Positions 17,231 through 25,732 of a stretch of DNA of 64,000 nt are shown piece after piece; position 1 is the first letter of the stretch, and every line of letters begins with the position of its first letter. This DNA comes from Chitinibacter sp. FCG-7 (GTDB lineage Bacteria; Pseudomonadota; Gammaproteobacteria; Burkholderiales; Chitinibacteraceae). The translations under genes were made by a program, and so were the position numbers. The notes beneath the pieces were generated by a model, which had not been told where the DNA came from, did no database searches, and saw only the letters and a program-made list of their open reading frames with translations. The DNA is taken from assembly GCF_040047665.1 (NCBI RefSeq), contig NZ_CP157355.1, positions 2,914,001-2,978,000 of the forward strand. The letters are read 5' to 3'.

Positions 17231-18658
17231 ATGAACAAGACATTCGGCCTGATTACCTGCCTGCTGGCAGGCTCGGTGCTCGCTTTCGAGGGCGCGGCTT
17301 TGCTGGCGCTGTACGATCCGGCCGAGGAAGCGCCCGGCGGTGAAGTGGGGACGATTGACGATCATGGCAAAAATGCCTTTTCACTGCCGTACCCGGGGCT
17401 GTCGGATCGGCAAAAAACCGATTTTGTCGTTGGGAACTCATTTTTCAAAAAGGCCTGGGTTGAAGCGCCGTCGTCCACGACCGCACGCGATGGGCTGGGG
17501 CCGCATTTTGTGGCGCAATCTTGCGGGGCCTGTCACGCGCTCGATGGCCGTGGTGCGCCGCCTGATTTTAGCCGTGGCCTGCAAACCGATCTGCGCAACC
17601 CGGCCGAGCAGCCGATGTCCTTGCTGATTCGGCTGTCGATCCCGGGTCAACCGAATCCGCAGCCTGATCCGGTCTATGGCGGGCAGCTGAATAATCGGGC
17701 GATTCCCGGTGTCAAGCCGGAAGGCAAAGTGCATATCCGCTATGAGCCGGTGCGCGGACAGTTTGCCGACGGCACGCCGTATGAATTGCTTAAGCCGACA
17801 TACAGCATTACGCAGCTGGCGTATGGCCCTCTGCATAAAGACATTATGCTCTCCCCCCGTATTGCCCCGCAGATGATAGGGCTCGGGCTGTTGGAGGCAA
17901 TACCCGAGGCTGATATTCTGGCCAACGCCACACGCCAGCGTGCCGAGGGCAAGGGCATCGCCGGGCAGCCCAATTATGTGTTTGATGATTTTGCCAAACA
18001 AGAAATGCTTGGCCGCTTTGGCTGGAAAGCCAATGTGGCCTCGATTGCGCACCAGACGGCAGGCGCTTTTCATGGCGACATCGGGATTACTTCGCGGATT
18101 AATCCACGGGAAGACTGCATGCCCGCGCAAAAAGATTGCCGCCGTGCGCCCAGCGGTGGCACCGTGCGCCAGCCGGAAATCGACGATAAAACGCTCAATC
18201 AGGTGATTCTGTACTCGCAAACGCTGGCCGTGCCCAGCCGCCGTGCGCCGGATAGCGCGGCCGTGTTGCGCGGCAAACAAATTTTCAGCGACGCCAACTG
18301 CGTGAGCTGCCATACGCCCAGCTATCAAACGGGCGAATTTAAAGCCATTCCGCAGCTGGCCGGGCAGACTATTTTTCCGTACACCGATTTGCTGTTGCAT
18401 GATATGGGCGAAGGCTTGGCCGATGGGCGTCCGGACGGGCGCGCCAATGGTCGCCAGTGGAAAACGCCGCCGCTCTGGGGGCTGGGGCTGATTAAAACGG
18501 TGAATGGCCACACCCGCCTGCTGCACGATGGCCGCGCGCGCAATATGCTCGAAGCCGTGCTGTGGCACGACGGCGAGGCCAAGGCCAGCAAAGATTACGT
18601 GCTGAAACTGAACGCGGCAGATCGAGAAAATCTGCTGACTTTCCTCAATTCGCTGTAA
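17231..18658 (+). CDS. Di-heme oxidoreductase (DUF1111/DHOR, COG3488)
   Basis: A 475-residue secreted c-type cytochrome-like protein with two heme-attachment motifs, CGACH at residues 98-102 and CVSCH at 357-361. The N-terminal signal (MNKTFGLITCLLAGSVLA) sends it to the periplasm. The core LSPRIAPQMIGLGLLEAIPEADI and the C-terminal WKTPPLWGLGLIKTVNGHTRLLHDGRA segment are typical of the so-called thiol oxidoreductases of imelysin operons, distantly related to MauG/di-heme peroxidases. ATG 17231 follows AAGGA at good spacing; ATG 17225 is an alternative. The reaction is unknown; a redox role in iron handling is inferred from context. Confidence 0.87.
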   Translation: MNKTFGLITCLLAGSVLAFEGAALLALYDPAEEAPGGEVGTIDDHGKNAFSLPYPGLSDRQKTDFVVGNSFFKKAWVEAPSSTTARDGLGPHFVAQSCGACHALDGRGAPPDFSRGLQTDLRNPAEQPMSLLIRLSIPGQPNPQPDPVYGGQLNNRAIPGVKPEGKVHIRYEPVRGQFADGTPYELLKPTYSITQLAYGPLHKDIMLSPRIAPQMIGLGLLEAIPEADILANATRQRAEGKGIAGQPNYVFDDFAKQEMLGRFGWKANVASIAHQTAGAFHGDIGITSRINPREDCMPAQKDCRRAPSGGTVRQPEIDDKTLNQVILYSQTLAVPSRRAPDSAAVLRGKQIFSDANCVSCHTPSYQTGEFKAIPQLAGQTIFPYTDLLLHDMGEGLADGRPDGRANGRQWKTPPLWGLGLIKTVNGHTRLLHDGRARNMLEAVLWHDGEAKASKDYVLKLNAADRENLLTFLNSL

Positions 18659-18745
18659 GTAGATGGCCACCGTTTTCAGGCAAGGCAAAGTCACGATGCC
18701 TGAAAACTCTGGATTGAGTACTTAACGCTTTAAAAGGATGCGCTG

Positions 18746-19876
18746 ATGTCATCTTATGTAAGTAATCAGGAAAAAATACCCGCACGGCCTTGGTTCGCCT
18801 TGCAGTGCGAAATGTGCTGCCTTCGGCTTCACCGCTTTATGCGAAAACTTGGGACCAGTTGCTTATTGATTTTGCTGGCTGCGCTGGGCGTGCAAGGCTT
18901 GGCGATGGCCGAATCTTCTGTGGCGAGCGAGAAGCAGAGTGACGATCTGGCGGCTGCGAGCGAGCCTGATCCGCGCTGGGCGCAGGGCTGGCTCGATAGC
19001 GGCTATTTCCCGCGACATCTGGCCTTGACGCGCGCGGCCGATCAACTGGCAGCCAGCAGCGCTGCGCTGTGTGCCCAGCCAGATGCCGCTGCGCTCGCGA
19101 GCGCCCGGCAAGCCTGGTTGGCGACCAGTACCGCCTGGCGCGCGCTCGATGGTGCGCCTGCAGGCCCCATGGTGCTGGCTCGTTTGGGGCGCAAGATTGA
19201 TTTTCGCCCGCTGCGCCTGCCCGAGCTCAATAGCGCCATTGCGGGCGGCGAGGGCAATGTGGCCGCCCAAGGGCTGGCCGCTGTTGAATATTTGCTGTGG
19301 GGCGACGAGCGTGCAGCGCCCAAGGTGGTGCTGGCCGGGCTGAAAGCTGCATCAACATGCCATTATCTACAGCGTATCAGCGCCGATATTGCCCGCGAAA
19401 CGCATGCGCTCGACGACGGCTGGCAGCTATACCGCAGCCAGTTGGGCGCCGACAATCCCTTCTTCCGGCAAAACATGTTTTCCGAACACGTTAATCTGAT
19501 GCTCGCCAGCCTGACCAGTCTGGGCAAGCGCGTGCCCACGGGCAGCAGCATTGAAGCGAGCCAACTGCCCGAGTGGCGCAGTGGCAGCGCCAAAGTGCAA
19601 ATGCTGGCGCAATTGCAGGGCGTGTCCGCGGCCAGCGCAGGCATTGCCGAGTATCTGCAGCGCCGTGACGAAGGCCGTCTGGCCGCGGCCCTGCAAGACG
19701 ATTTGCAGCAGGCGCGCCAGTTGTGCAGCCAACTGGCCGATCCGCTGGACAAAGCCAGTGCCAGCTCGCGTCTGGCGTGTAATAAATCCATCAGCCAGAT
19801 TAAAAAACGCTTGCAGGATGAAGTGGCCGAAAAGCTGGATTTAACGCTGGGCTTTACCGAAGGCGATGGTGATTAA
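18746..19876 (+). CDS. Second imelysin-like protein, motif His replaced
   Basis: A 376-residue paralogue of the first imelysin, shorter in homology and more divergent. The motif region reads GLAAVEYLLWG: the Glu is kept but the His of GxHxxE is Ala. AAAAGGA precedes ATG 18746, but the hydrophobic signal (KLGTSCLLILLAALGVQGLAMA) starts at an internal Met (18839), so the first 31 residues, Cys-rich and unusual, may be a mis-start or a long leader. It is the third gene of the cluster and its predicted location is the periplasm or envelope. It may act as a non-metal-binding partner of the first imelysin. Confidence 0.8.
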   Translation: MSSYVSNQEKIPARPWFALQCEMCCLRLHRFMRKLGTSCLLILLAALGVQGLAMAESSVASEKQSDDLAAASEPDPRWAQGWLDSGYFPRHLALTRAADQLAASSAALCAQPDAAALASARQAWLATSTAWRALDGAPAGPMVLARLGRKIDFRPLRLPELNSAIAGGEGNVAAQGLAAVEYLLWGDERAAPKVVLAGLKAASTCHYLQRISADIARETHALDDGWQLYRSQLGADNPFFRQNMFSEHVNLMLASLTSLGKRVPTGSSIEASQLPEWRSGSAKVQMLAQLQGVSAASAGIAEYLQRRDEGRLAAALQDDLQQARQLCSQLADPLDKASASSRLACNKSISQIKKRLQDEVAEKLDLTLGFTEGDGD

Positions 19877-19932
19877 TGATGGTGATTAATTGTGCTTGAT
19901 GGCGCGCACATGCAACTAAAGCGAACCAGACC

Positions 19933-21009
19933 ATGAATCGGCGACATTTTCTGCTGCTGAGCGTGCTGGCCTTGCCGCTTGCCGGGTTCGCCCACGGCCG
20001 TAAAGCAGATTTTGGTGTTAGCCCCCGTTTACTGAGCGCCTACTGGGGCGACGATGGGCAAGAGGGGGGGCAAGGCTTGGCGCTGCCGCAGCGGGGGGCA
20101 AGCATCGCCTTGCCGGGGCGCGGCCATGCGATTGTGCCGCTACCCGATGGCGAGGCGCTGGTGGTCAGCCGCCGCCTGGGGAGCTGGCTGGCCAAAATCA
20201 GCTGGCGGGATCAGCAGTTGCTACAGCTGGTTGACGCTGCGCCGGATCGGCACTTTTTTGGCCATGCGCTGCGTGGCGCGGATGGCGATACGCTGCTGCT
20301 GACCGAGAATAATGACGACAGCGGGGCAGGGCTGGTCGGCGTTTATGATCGCCAGAACCTGCGTAAATTATCCGAAATACCCTCGTATGGTATTGGCCCG
20401 CATGAGTTGCTGTGGTTGAGCCCTGGCAAAATACTGGCAGTGGCCAATGGGGGCATCCTCACCTTGCCCGAAAGCGGGCGTACCAAGCTTAATCGCGGCA
20501 GCATGGCACCCAACCTCAGCCTGATCGAATGGCCCAGCGGGCAATTGCTGGCGCAATACACCTTGGACGACAAGGCGCTAAGCTTGCGCCATCTGGCGCT
20601 GGCCGCTGATGGCACGCTGGGCATCGCCATACAGGCCGAATACCTGAGCGCGGCGCAACACCGTGAAGCACCGCTGCTGGCCATCTTGCATCCGGGGGCT
20701 GAGGCCTTACAGTTGGCAGGGCAAAAACCTGGCCTGATGGGCTACGCCGCCAGCATTGCCGCGCATGGCAATGAGTTTCTGATTAGCGCAATGCGTGGCA
20801 ATCAGTTGGCGCGCTGGCGCTGCGATGGCAGCGCACTCGACAGCCTGCCGCTGCCCAGACCGGCCGGTATTGTCAGCGATGGTGTCTCGGCCTGGATCAG
20901 TAGCGAAGCGGGCGGCCTCTATGGGTATAACCAGCAAAATCAATTTATCATTGAGCTAGCGGGATATACCCGCAGGAAGTGGGATAACCACCTTAGTCTG
21001 CTCATCTGA
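19933..21009 (+). CDS. DUF1513 domain protein of imelysin cluster
   Basis: A 358-residue protein with a Tat-like or lipid-free signal (MNRRHFLLLSVLALPLAGFAHG; RR present, so Tat export is possible) and a beta-propeller-like body. The segment SYGIGPHELLWLSPGKILAVANGGI and the C-terminal KWDNHL are typical of DUF1513. It is the last gene of the iron-regulated cluster; its biochemical role is unknown. A perfect-ended 49-bp repeat lies within the coding sequence at 20923-20971, encoding residues 331-347 (GYNQQNQFIIELAGYTR), just before the conserved C-terminus. Confidence 0.82.
   Translation: MNRRHFLLLSVLALPLAGFAHGRKADFGVSPRLLSAYWGDDGQEGGQGLALPQRGASIALPGRGHAIVPLPDGEALVVSRRLGSWLAKISWRDQQLLQLVDAAPDRHFFGHALRGADGDTLLLTENNDDSGAGLVGVYDRQNLRKLSEIPSYGIGPHELLWLSPGKILAVANGGILTLPESGRTKLNRGSMAPNLSLIEWPSGQLLAQYTLDDKALSLRHLALAADGTLGIAIQAEYLSAAQHREAPLLAILHPGAEALQLAGQKPGLMGYAASIAAHGNEFLISAMRGNQLARWRCDGSALDSLPLPRPAGIVSDGVSAWISSEAGGLYGYNQQNQFIIELAGYTRRKWDNHLSLLI
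20923..20971. repeat. 49-bp element inside DUF1513 gene, perfect ends
   Basis: GGGTATAAC ... GGATATACCC, 49 bp, in frame within the DUF1513 coding sequence, 38 bp before the stop codon. Confidence 0.75.
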
Positions 21010-21084
21010 AGCAGATTTCGTGGTGGAACAGGCTATATTTGAAGCAGCTTACCTTGAACCTTCCACCCTGAGTGATTTGCCTTG

Positions 21085-21822
21085 ATGCGTATAGCGATTG
21101 TTCTGGCTATTTTATTTCCTGCTGCCGTTTGGGCGGAGCAACCGCTGGTGCTGGTTAGCGACCCGTGGTGTCCGGTGGCGTGCGCGGCGAGCGATCCGCG
21201 ACCCGGTTATGTGGTCGAGATTGCCAAAGCAGTATTTGAACCGGCTGGTTATCGCATTGATTACCAGATTGTCCCTTTTGCCCGCGCCGAGGCCATGACC
21301 AATAGCGGCGATGCGGCAGGCTTTATTGGCGTGCTAAAACTGCCCAAACGGCAAAACTGGGCTTTTCCCGAGCAAGCTCAGGCGCAATCTCGCGTGTGTT
21401 TTTATACTCGCGCCGATAGCCGCTGGCTTTACGCTGGGGCTACATCGCTAACAAATCAGCGCGTAGGCACCATTCGCGGCTATAGCTACGGCACGGAAAT
21501 TGACGAGGTATTGCGTTACGCCAAGGTTGATCAGGTAAGCGGGCTCAATGGTTTCAAGCGTGGGCTGGCCAAGCTGCAGGCCAAGCGGATTGATGCCGTG
21601 GTCGAATACGAGCTGGTGGCGCAATACCAGCAATTTGCCAGCAACGCATCGCTGCGCAATGCCGGGTGTAGCCAGATGGCCGATCAGCTGTATCTGGCCT
21701 TTTCTCCCGCCCGCAGCGATTCGCCGCAACTGGCCAGAATGCTGCACGATGGGGTGCAAAAACTAAGAAAAACAGGCGAGCTCAAGAAAATATTACAGTC
21801 CTATGGCATCAACGAGCCATAA
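21085..21822 (+). CDS. Periplasmic substrate-binding protein, family 3-like
   Basis: A 245-residue orphan binding protein: signal MRIAIVLAILFPAAVWA, then EQPLVLVSDPWCPVACAASDPRPGYVVEIAKAVFEPAGY. Two Cys residues near the mature start (WCPVAC) and further Cys suggest disulfides. Relatives bind amino acids or polar compounds; without transporter genes nearby the ligand is unknown. The ATG at 21085 is used; an overlapping TTG at 21082 is less likely. A strong terminator lies 39 bp downstream. Confidence 0.78.
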   Translation: MRIAIVLAILFPAAVWAEQPLVLVSDPWCPVACAASDPRPGYVVEIAKAVFEPAGYRIDYQIVPFARAEAMTNSGDAAGFIGVLKLPKRQNWAFPEQAQAQSRVCFYTRADSRWLYAGATSLTNQRVGTIRGYSYGTEIDEVLRYAKVDQVSGLNGFKRGLAKLQAKRIDAVVEYELVAQYQQFASNASLRNAGCSQMADQLYLAFSPARSDSPQLARMLHDGVQKLRKTGELKKILQSYGINEP

Positions 21823-21860
21823 AATCAGCGCATCAATTAGCGTATCCCCCCCACAAGAAG

Positions 21861-21893
21861 AAAGCCCCGCTGCGATGCAGTCGGGGCTTTTAT
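21861..21893 (+). terminator. Terminator after binding-protein gene
   Basis: AAAGCCCCG and CGGGGCTTTT arms (21861-21869, 21882-21891) with a 12-base loop and T-rich tail. Confidence 0.75.
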
Positions 21894-21973
21894 TTAGGCG
21901 GCTATGTTAGCTCGTCACCTAGCGCGTCATCCAGTGTATGACCGTACCGGCTTGTGAGCTGCTTGTTCCGGTT

Positions 21974-24238
21974 TTAAACCCGGACGCAATCGACAAAATA
22001 GTGCGTGCCGCTATCGGTTTTTTCAGCTACCAGGCCGTGTGTGTAGGTCTCGAAGCCAGGGAATTTGCCGTTAAATGCGCGGACAAATTTCAGGTAATCA
22101 ACAATCGTTTTGTTGAACACTTCACCCGGCACCAACAGCGGAATGCCTGGTGGGTAAGGCGTCAACATTACGGCGGTAATACGGCCTTCCAGCTCATCGA
22201 GCGCCACGCGTTCGATTTCCTTGTGCGCCATTTTAGCAAACGCTTTCGATGGCTTCATTGCTGGTACGATGCCGGACAAATACATCTCGGTCGTCAATTT
22301 GGCCACATTGTTTTCGCGGTAAATACCGTGAATCTGCTGGCACAAATCGCGCAAGCCGATACGCTCGTATTGCGGGAATTGCACGATGAATTCCGGCAGC
22401 ACACGCCACAACGGCGCATTTTTGTCGTAGTCGTCTTTAAACTGCTGCAGCGCCGTCACCATCGTGTTCCAGCGGCCTTTGGTAATGCCGATGGTAAACA
22501 TGATAAAGAAGGAGTATAGGCCGGTTTTCTCAATCACCACGCCGTGTTCAGCCAGATACTTCGCGACAATCGCCGCTGGAATGCCCTGATCGGTAAAGTC
22601 GCCATCGACATTCAGACCCGGCGTCAAAATCGTCGCCTTGATCGGGTCAAGCAGATTGAAGCCTTCGGCAATATCGCCAAAGCCGTGCCAATTTTCACCG
22701 GCTTTGAGCATCCACGCATCGCGGTGATCCAGACCTTCATCGGTCAGATCATCCGGCCCCCAGACTTTAAACCACCAGTCGCTGCCGTATTCCTCATCCA
22801 CCTTGCGCATTGCGCGGCGGAATTCAAGCGCTTCGGCCAGTGACTCCTCCACCAATGCCGTACCGCCTGGTGCTTCCATCATCGCCGCCGCCACATCGCA
22901 TGACGCGATAATCGCGTACTGCGGGCTGGTGGAGGTGTGCATCAGATAGGCTTCGTTGAAGATATCGCGGTCGAGCTTATTATCAGTTGCGTCTTGCACC
23001 AAGATTTGGGAAGCCTGAGAAATCCCAGCCAGCAATTTATGCGTCGATTGTGTCGAAAAAATCATCGAATCTTTACAGCGCGGGCGATCTTCGCCAATCG
23101 CGTGGTAGTCGCCGTAGAAATCATGGAAGGCTGCATGCGGCAACCACGCCTCGTCGAAGTGCAGTGTTTCAATCACGCCATCCAAGAGGCCTTTGATTTC
23201 TTCCACGTTGTACAACACGCCATCGTAAGTCGATTGGGTGATCGTCAGTACGCGTGGCTTGATGTCTGGATTTTCGGCCAGTTTTTCGCGGCAGAATGGG
23301 TTGGCGAGCATTTTCTGACGGATCGATTCTGGCTCGAATTCGCTACGCGGAATCGGGCCGATAATGCCGTAGTGATTGCGCGTTGGCATCAGGAAAATGG
23401 GTACCGCGCCAGTCATCATGATCGCGTGCAGAATCGATTTGTGGCAGTTACGGTCAACGACGACGATATCGCCCGGTGCAACGGTCGAATTCCACACAAT
23501 TTTGTTCGACGTTGACGTGCCATTGGTGACGAAATACAAATGGTCGGCATTAAAAATGCGCGCGGCATTACGTTCCGACGCCGCCACTGGGCCGGTGTGA
23601 TCGAGCAACTGGCCGAGTTCTTCCACCGCATTACACACGTCGGCGCGCAGCATATTCTCGCCAAAAAACTGGTGGAACATCTGGCCGACGGGTGATTTCA
23701 AAAACGCCACGCCACCCGAGTGACCCGGGCAATGCCATGAGTACGAGCCATCTTGCGCGTAATTGGTCAGCGCGCGGAAGAACGGCGGGGCGAGGCTGTC
23801 GAGATAAGATTTGGCTTCGCGAATAATGTGGCGCGCCACGAATTCGGGGGTATCTTCGTGCATGTGAATAAAACCGTGCAGCTCACGCAATACGTCATTG
23901 GGTATATGACGCGCGGTACGAGTTTCACCATACAGATAGATTGGAATATCCGGGTTGCGACGGCGGATTTCGGCCACGAAAGTGCGCAGATGTTCAAGCG
24001 CGTTTTGCGTCTCTTCTGCAGAGCCGCCACCAAACTCTTCATCGTCAATCGACAGGATAAAGCCGCAAGCACGGCTTTGCTGCTGCGCAAACGAGGTCAA
24101 ATCACCATAGCTGGTATAGCCCACCACATCCGTACCCTCAGCCTCAATGGCCGCCGCCAATTCACGGATACCGGAACCGCTGGTGTTTTCCGAGCGGAAG
24201 TCTTCGTCAATGATGACGAGGGGGAAGTAAAAGCGCAT
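21974..24238 (-). CDS. PLP-dependent lysine/arginine/ornithine decarboxylase
   Basis: A 754-residue fold-type I decarboxylase with an N-terminal receiver-like wing (about 1-130), the large PLP domain (SWHCPGHSGGVAFLKSPVGQ near 170; VTNGTSTSNKIVW; HFDEAWLPHAAFH) and a C-terminal domain (PYPPGIPLLVPGE). The Schiff-base Lys is in STQSTHKLLAG at about residue 401. Overall it resembles the 751-residue Pseudomonas LdcA lysine decarboxylase more than short ornithine decarboxylases; the exact amino acid cannot be fixed. Such enzymes give cadaverine, agmatine or putrescine and consume acid. No antiporter gene (cadB, adiC, potE) is adjacent. Confidence 0.88.
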   Translation of the reverse strand: MRFYFPLVIIDEDFRSENTSGSGIRELAAAIEAEGTDVVGYTSYGDLTSFAQQQSRACGFILSIDDEEFGGGSAEETQNALEHLRTFVAEIRRRNPDIPIYLYGETRTARHIPNDVLRELHGFIHMHEDTPEFVARHIIREAKSYLDSLAPPFFRALTNYAQDGSYSWHCPGHSGGVAFLKSPVGQMFHQFFGENMLRADVCNAVEELGQLLDHTGPVAASERNAARIFNADHLYFVTNGTSTSNKIVWNSTVAPGDIVVVDRNCHKSILHAIMMTGAVPIFLMPTRNHYGIIGPIPRSEFEPESIRQKMLANPFCREKLAENPDIKPRVLTITQSTYDGVLYNVEEIKGLLDGVIETLHFDEAWLPHAAFHDFYGDYHAIGEDRPRCKDSMIFSTQSTHKLLAGISQASQILVQDATDNKLDRDIFNEAYLMHTSTSPQYAIIASCDVAAAMMEAPGGTALVEESLAEALEFRRAMRKVDEEYGSDWWFKVWGPDDLTDEGLDHRDAWMLKAGENWHGFGDIAEGFNLLDPIKATILTPGLNVDGDFTDQGIPAAIVAKYLAEHGVVIEKTGLYSFFIMFTIGITKGRWNTMVTALQQFKDDYDKNAPLWRVLPEFIVQFPQYERIGLRDLCQQIHGIYRENNVAKLTTEMYLSGIVPAMKPSKAFAKMAHKEIERVALDELEGRITAVMLTPYPPGIPLLVPGEVFNKTIVDYLKFVRAFNGKFPGFETYTHGLVAEKTDSGTHYFVDCVRV

Positions 24239-24333
24239 GGTGATCCCTTACAAAAAATAAACGCCCCTGATCGAGCAGGGGCGTAGTGTACAACAAATAT
24301 ATTTCAAAAATGGCATGAAATCATGCCAACTTA

Positions 24334-24732
24334 TTATTTAGACCAGCAGCTTGCAGGATCGTAAGTTGTATTTCCGTTTTTGACGGTCAGTTTGAGTGTG
24401 GTGCACCCAGTATCTTTAGTTTGGACACCTTGAGCTGAGGCCTGAACTATAAAACCAGTTGCATCATCATCTGTGATTTTCAATGAATAATATCCCATCT
24501 CGCTCGTAGCAGACACATTCAGCTTGGACAAATCATTGGTGTAGGCGGTATTGTTGGCGCGCCATTTTTCCTGATTTTGCTGGATTTTACTCATCGGAGT
24601 AAAAGCATCTGTTCTGCGACTTTTTTGCACATATTTTGTGTAATTGGGATAAGCAATAACCGCTAAGATCCCAATAATTGCAACAACGATCATTAACTCG
24701 ATTAAAGTAAAACCGCGTGATCCGGTTTGCAT
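24334..24732 (-). CDS. pilE: Type IV minor pilin PilE-like
   Basis: A 132-residue prepilin. The prepilin peptidase site is [17 protein letters not shown] with Glu at +5, followed by the long hydrophobic alpha-1 helix. Two Cys (TGCTTLKL and ASCWSK) bracket the C-terminal D-region, as in PilE-type minor pilins. It is the last gene of the five-gene minor pilin operon transcribed leftward from 28442. The operon is noticeably more AT-rich than its surroundings. Confidence 0.88.
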   Translation of the reverse strand: MQTGSRGFTLIELMIVVAIIGILAVIAYPNYTKYVQKSRRTDAFTPMSKIQQNQEKWRANNTAYTNDLSKLNVSATSEMGYYSLKITDDDATGFIVQASAQGVQTKDTGCTTLKLTVKNGNTTYDPASCWSK

Positions 24733-24781
24733 GGCAGACCTCTATATTCAGTTAGTAAGTGGAATCAGGTTTAGCTTAAAT

Positions 24782-25723
24782 TTACAACTTTTTCCACATG
24801 GTTGGCGTGGCTGCAGGATTCCAATTGGTACCTACCCAAGCCGTATGTGCTTGAATGCATTCATAAGTACCTCCATTATAAGTGACTTTCTGTCCTGCTG
24901 TGTACGTTACACCTTCTGCCCATGGAATTGCACCACCGCCTGATGGTGTTGCAGTCGGTGCTGGTGCAGCTGTCGGTGCTGTTGTCGGTCCTGCGCCACT
25001 GCCAGAGGTTTTTGGGCTGCCATCCGGATTGGGCGGCGTACATGCGCTTGATGTGTCGATGTGGATTCCCGGTGTAGGGTTGGGCATGAATTGGCCTACA
25101 TCAACCCAGCCTGAGCCAGCTGCAGGTTCAGCAACGCCACAACCCCCTGTTTTATTACAGAGCCAGACATTTTTCTTGTTGCTGGACATTGTATGCAAGG
25201 CATACATTCCTTTTTGATAGCCGACCGCATTTGAAGCTGTCCATTGGCAAATCGGATTCGGCCATGGTGCCGTTGATTTAATCAATTTACTAAAAAGAAC
25301 GGTTGCTTGAGGTGTATTACTGGCATCTGTCCATGTGGTGGTGGATTGCACCATCAGGATGTCTTTTTCTGCCAGAGTCAGATCCGTGGCGCTTGTGCGG
25401 CAGGCCTCCGAGCTCGTTTTTTTAATACAAATCGTATTTTTAAATTGTGCTGATTTACCATTGAGAGTTTTTTCTCCGATCAAATCAATGGCTATGCCAT
25501 TGTCAATGGTTTCGCTTGAAACCAATTTATTGTGTGTATCGATAAATCGGCGAATCTGATCAAGCCGTGATTGTGCAAACGCGCTGGCCTCGATGCGTTG
25601 CTCGGCAATTGAGCTATTCAGGATAAACACTGTTTGTAGTTTTGCCAGCGTGATTCCAGCAATGCCGATAATCAAGGAGCAGATAAGAATTTCGATTAAG
25701 CTAAAACCAGTATTTTTTTTCAT
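24782..25723 (-). CDS. pilV: PilV-like minor pilin fused to CBM5/12 chitin-binding domain
   Basis: A 313-residue prepilin with a modular tail. Residues 1-25 hold the prepilin signal and helix (MKKNTG|FSLIEILICSLIIGIAG, Glu at +5), as in PilV/GspI. A Cys-containing pilin body extends to about residue 235, followed by a Pro/Thr/Ala/Gly-rich linker (about 236-265). Residues 266-313 form a ChtBD3/CBM5_12-type module with aromatic residues W268, Y274, Y282, Y287, W296, W301 and W310 in the usual spacing (AEGVTYTAGQKVTYNGGTYECIQ). Such modules occur on secreted chitinases, rarely on pilins. It sits between pilX and pilE, where pilY1 normally lies. I infer a chitin-adhesive pilus tip or shaft component. 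Confidence 0.85.
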   Translation of the reverse strand: MKKNTGFSLIEILICSLIIGIAGITLAKLQTVFILNSSIAEQRIEASAFAQSRLDQIRRFIDTHNKLVSSETIDNGIAIDLIGEKTLNGKSAQFKNTICIKKTSSEACRTSATDLTLAEKDILMVQSTTTWTDASNTPQATVLFSKLIKSTAPWPNPICQWTASNAVGYQKGMYALHTMSSNKKNVWLCNKTGGCGVAEPAAGSGWVDVGQFMPNPTPGIHIDTSSACTPPNPDGSPKTSGSGAGPTTAPTAAPAPTATPSGGGAIPWAEGVTYTAGQKVTYNGGTYECIQAHTAWVGTNWNPAATPTMWKKL

Positions 25724-25732
25724 TTTGCTAAC

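Noticed and set aside
17857..17905. GTATTGCC...AATACCC at exactly 49 bp inside the di-heme oxidoreductase gene
   Set aside because: Two mismatches at the left end, and the encoded residues are conserved in the protein family, so chance is more likely.
17438..18694. 418-residue minus-strand frame opposite the di-heme oxidoreductase
   Set aside because: Shadow of a well-supported gene with heme motifs on the plus strand.
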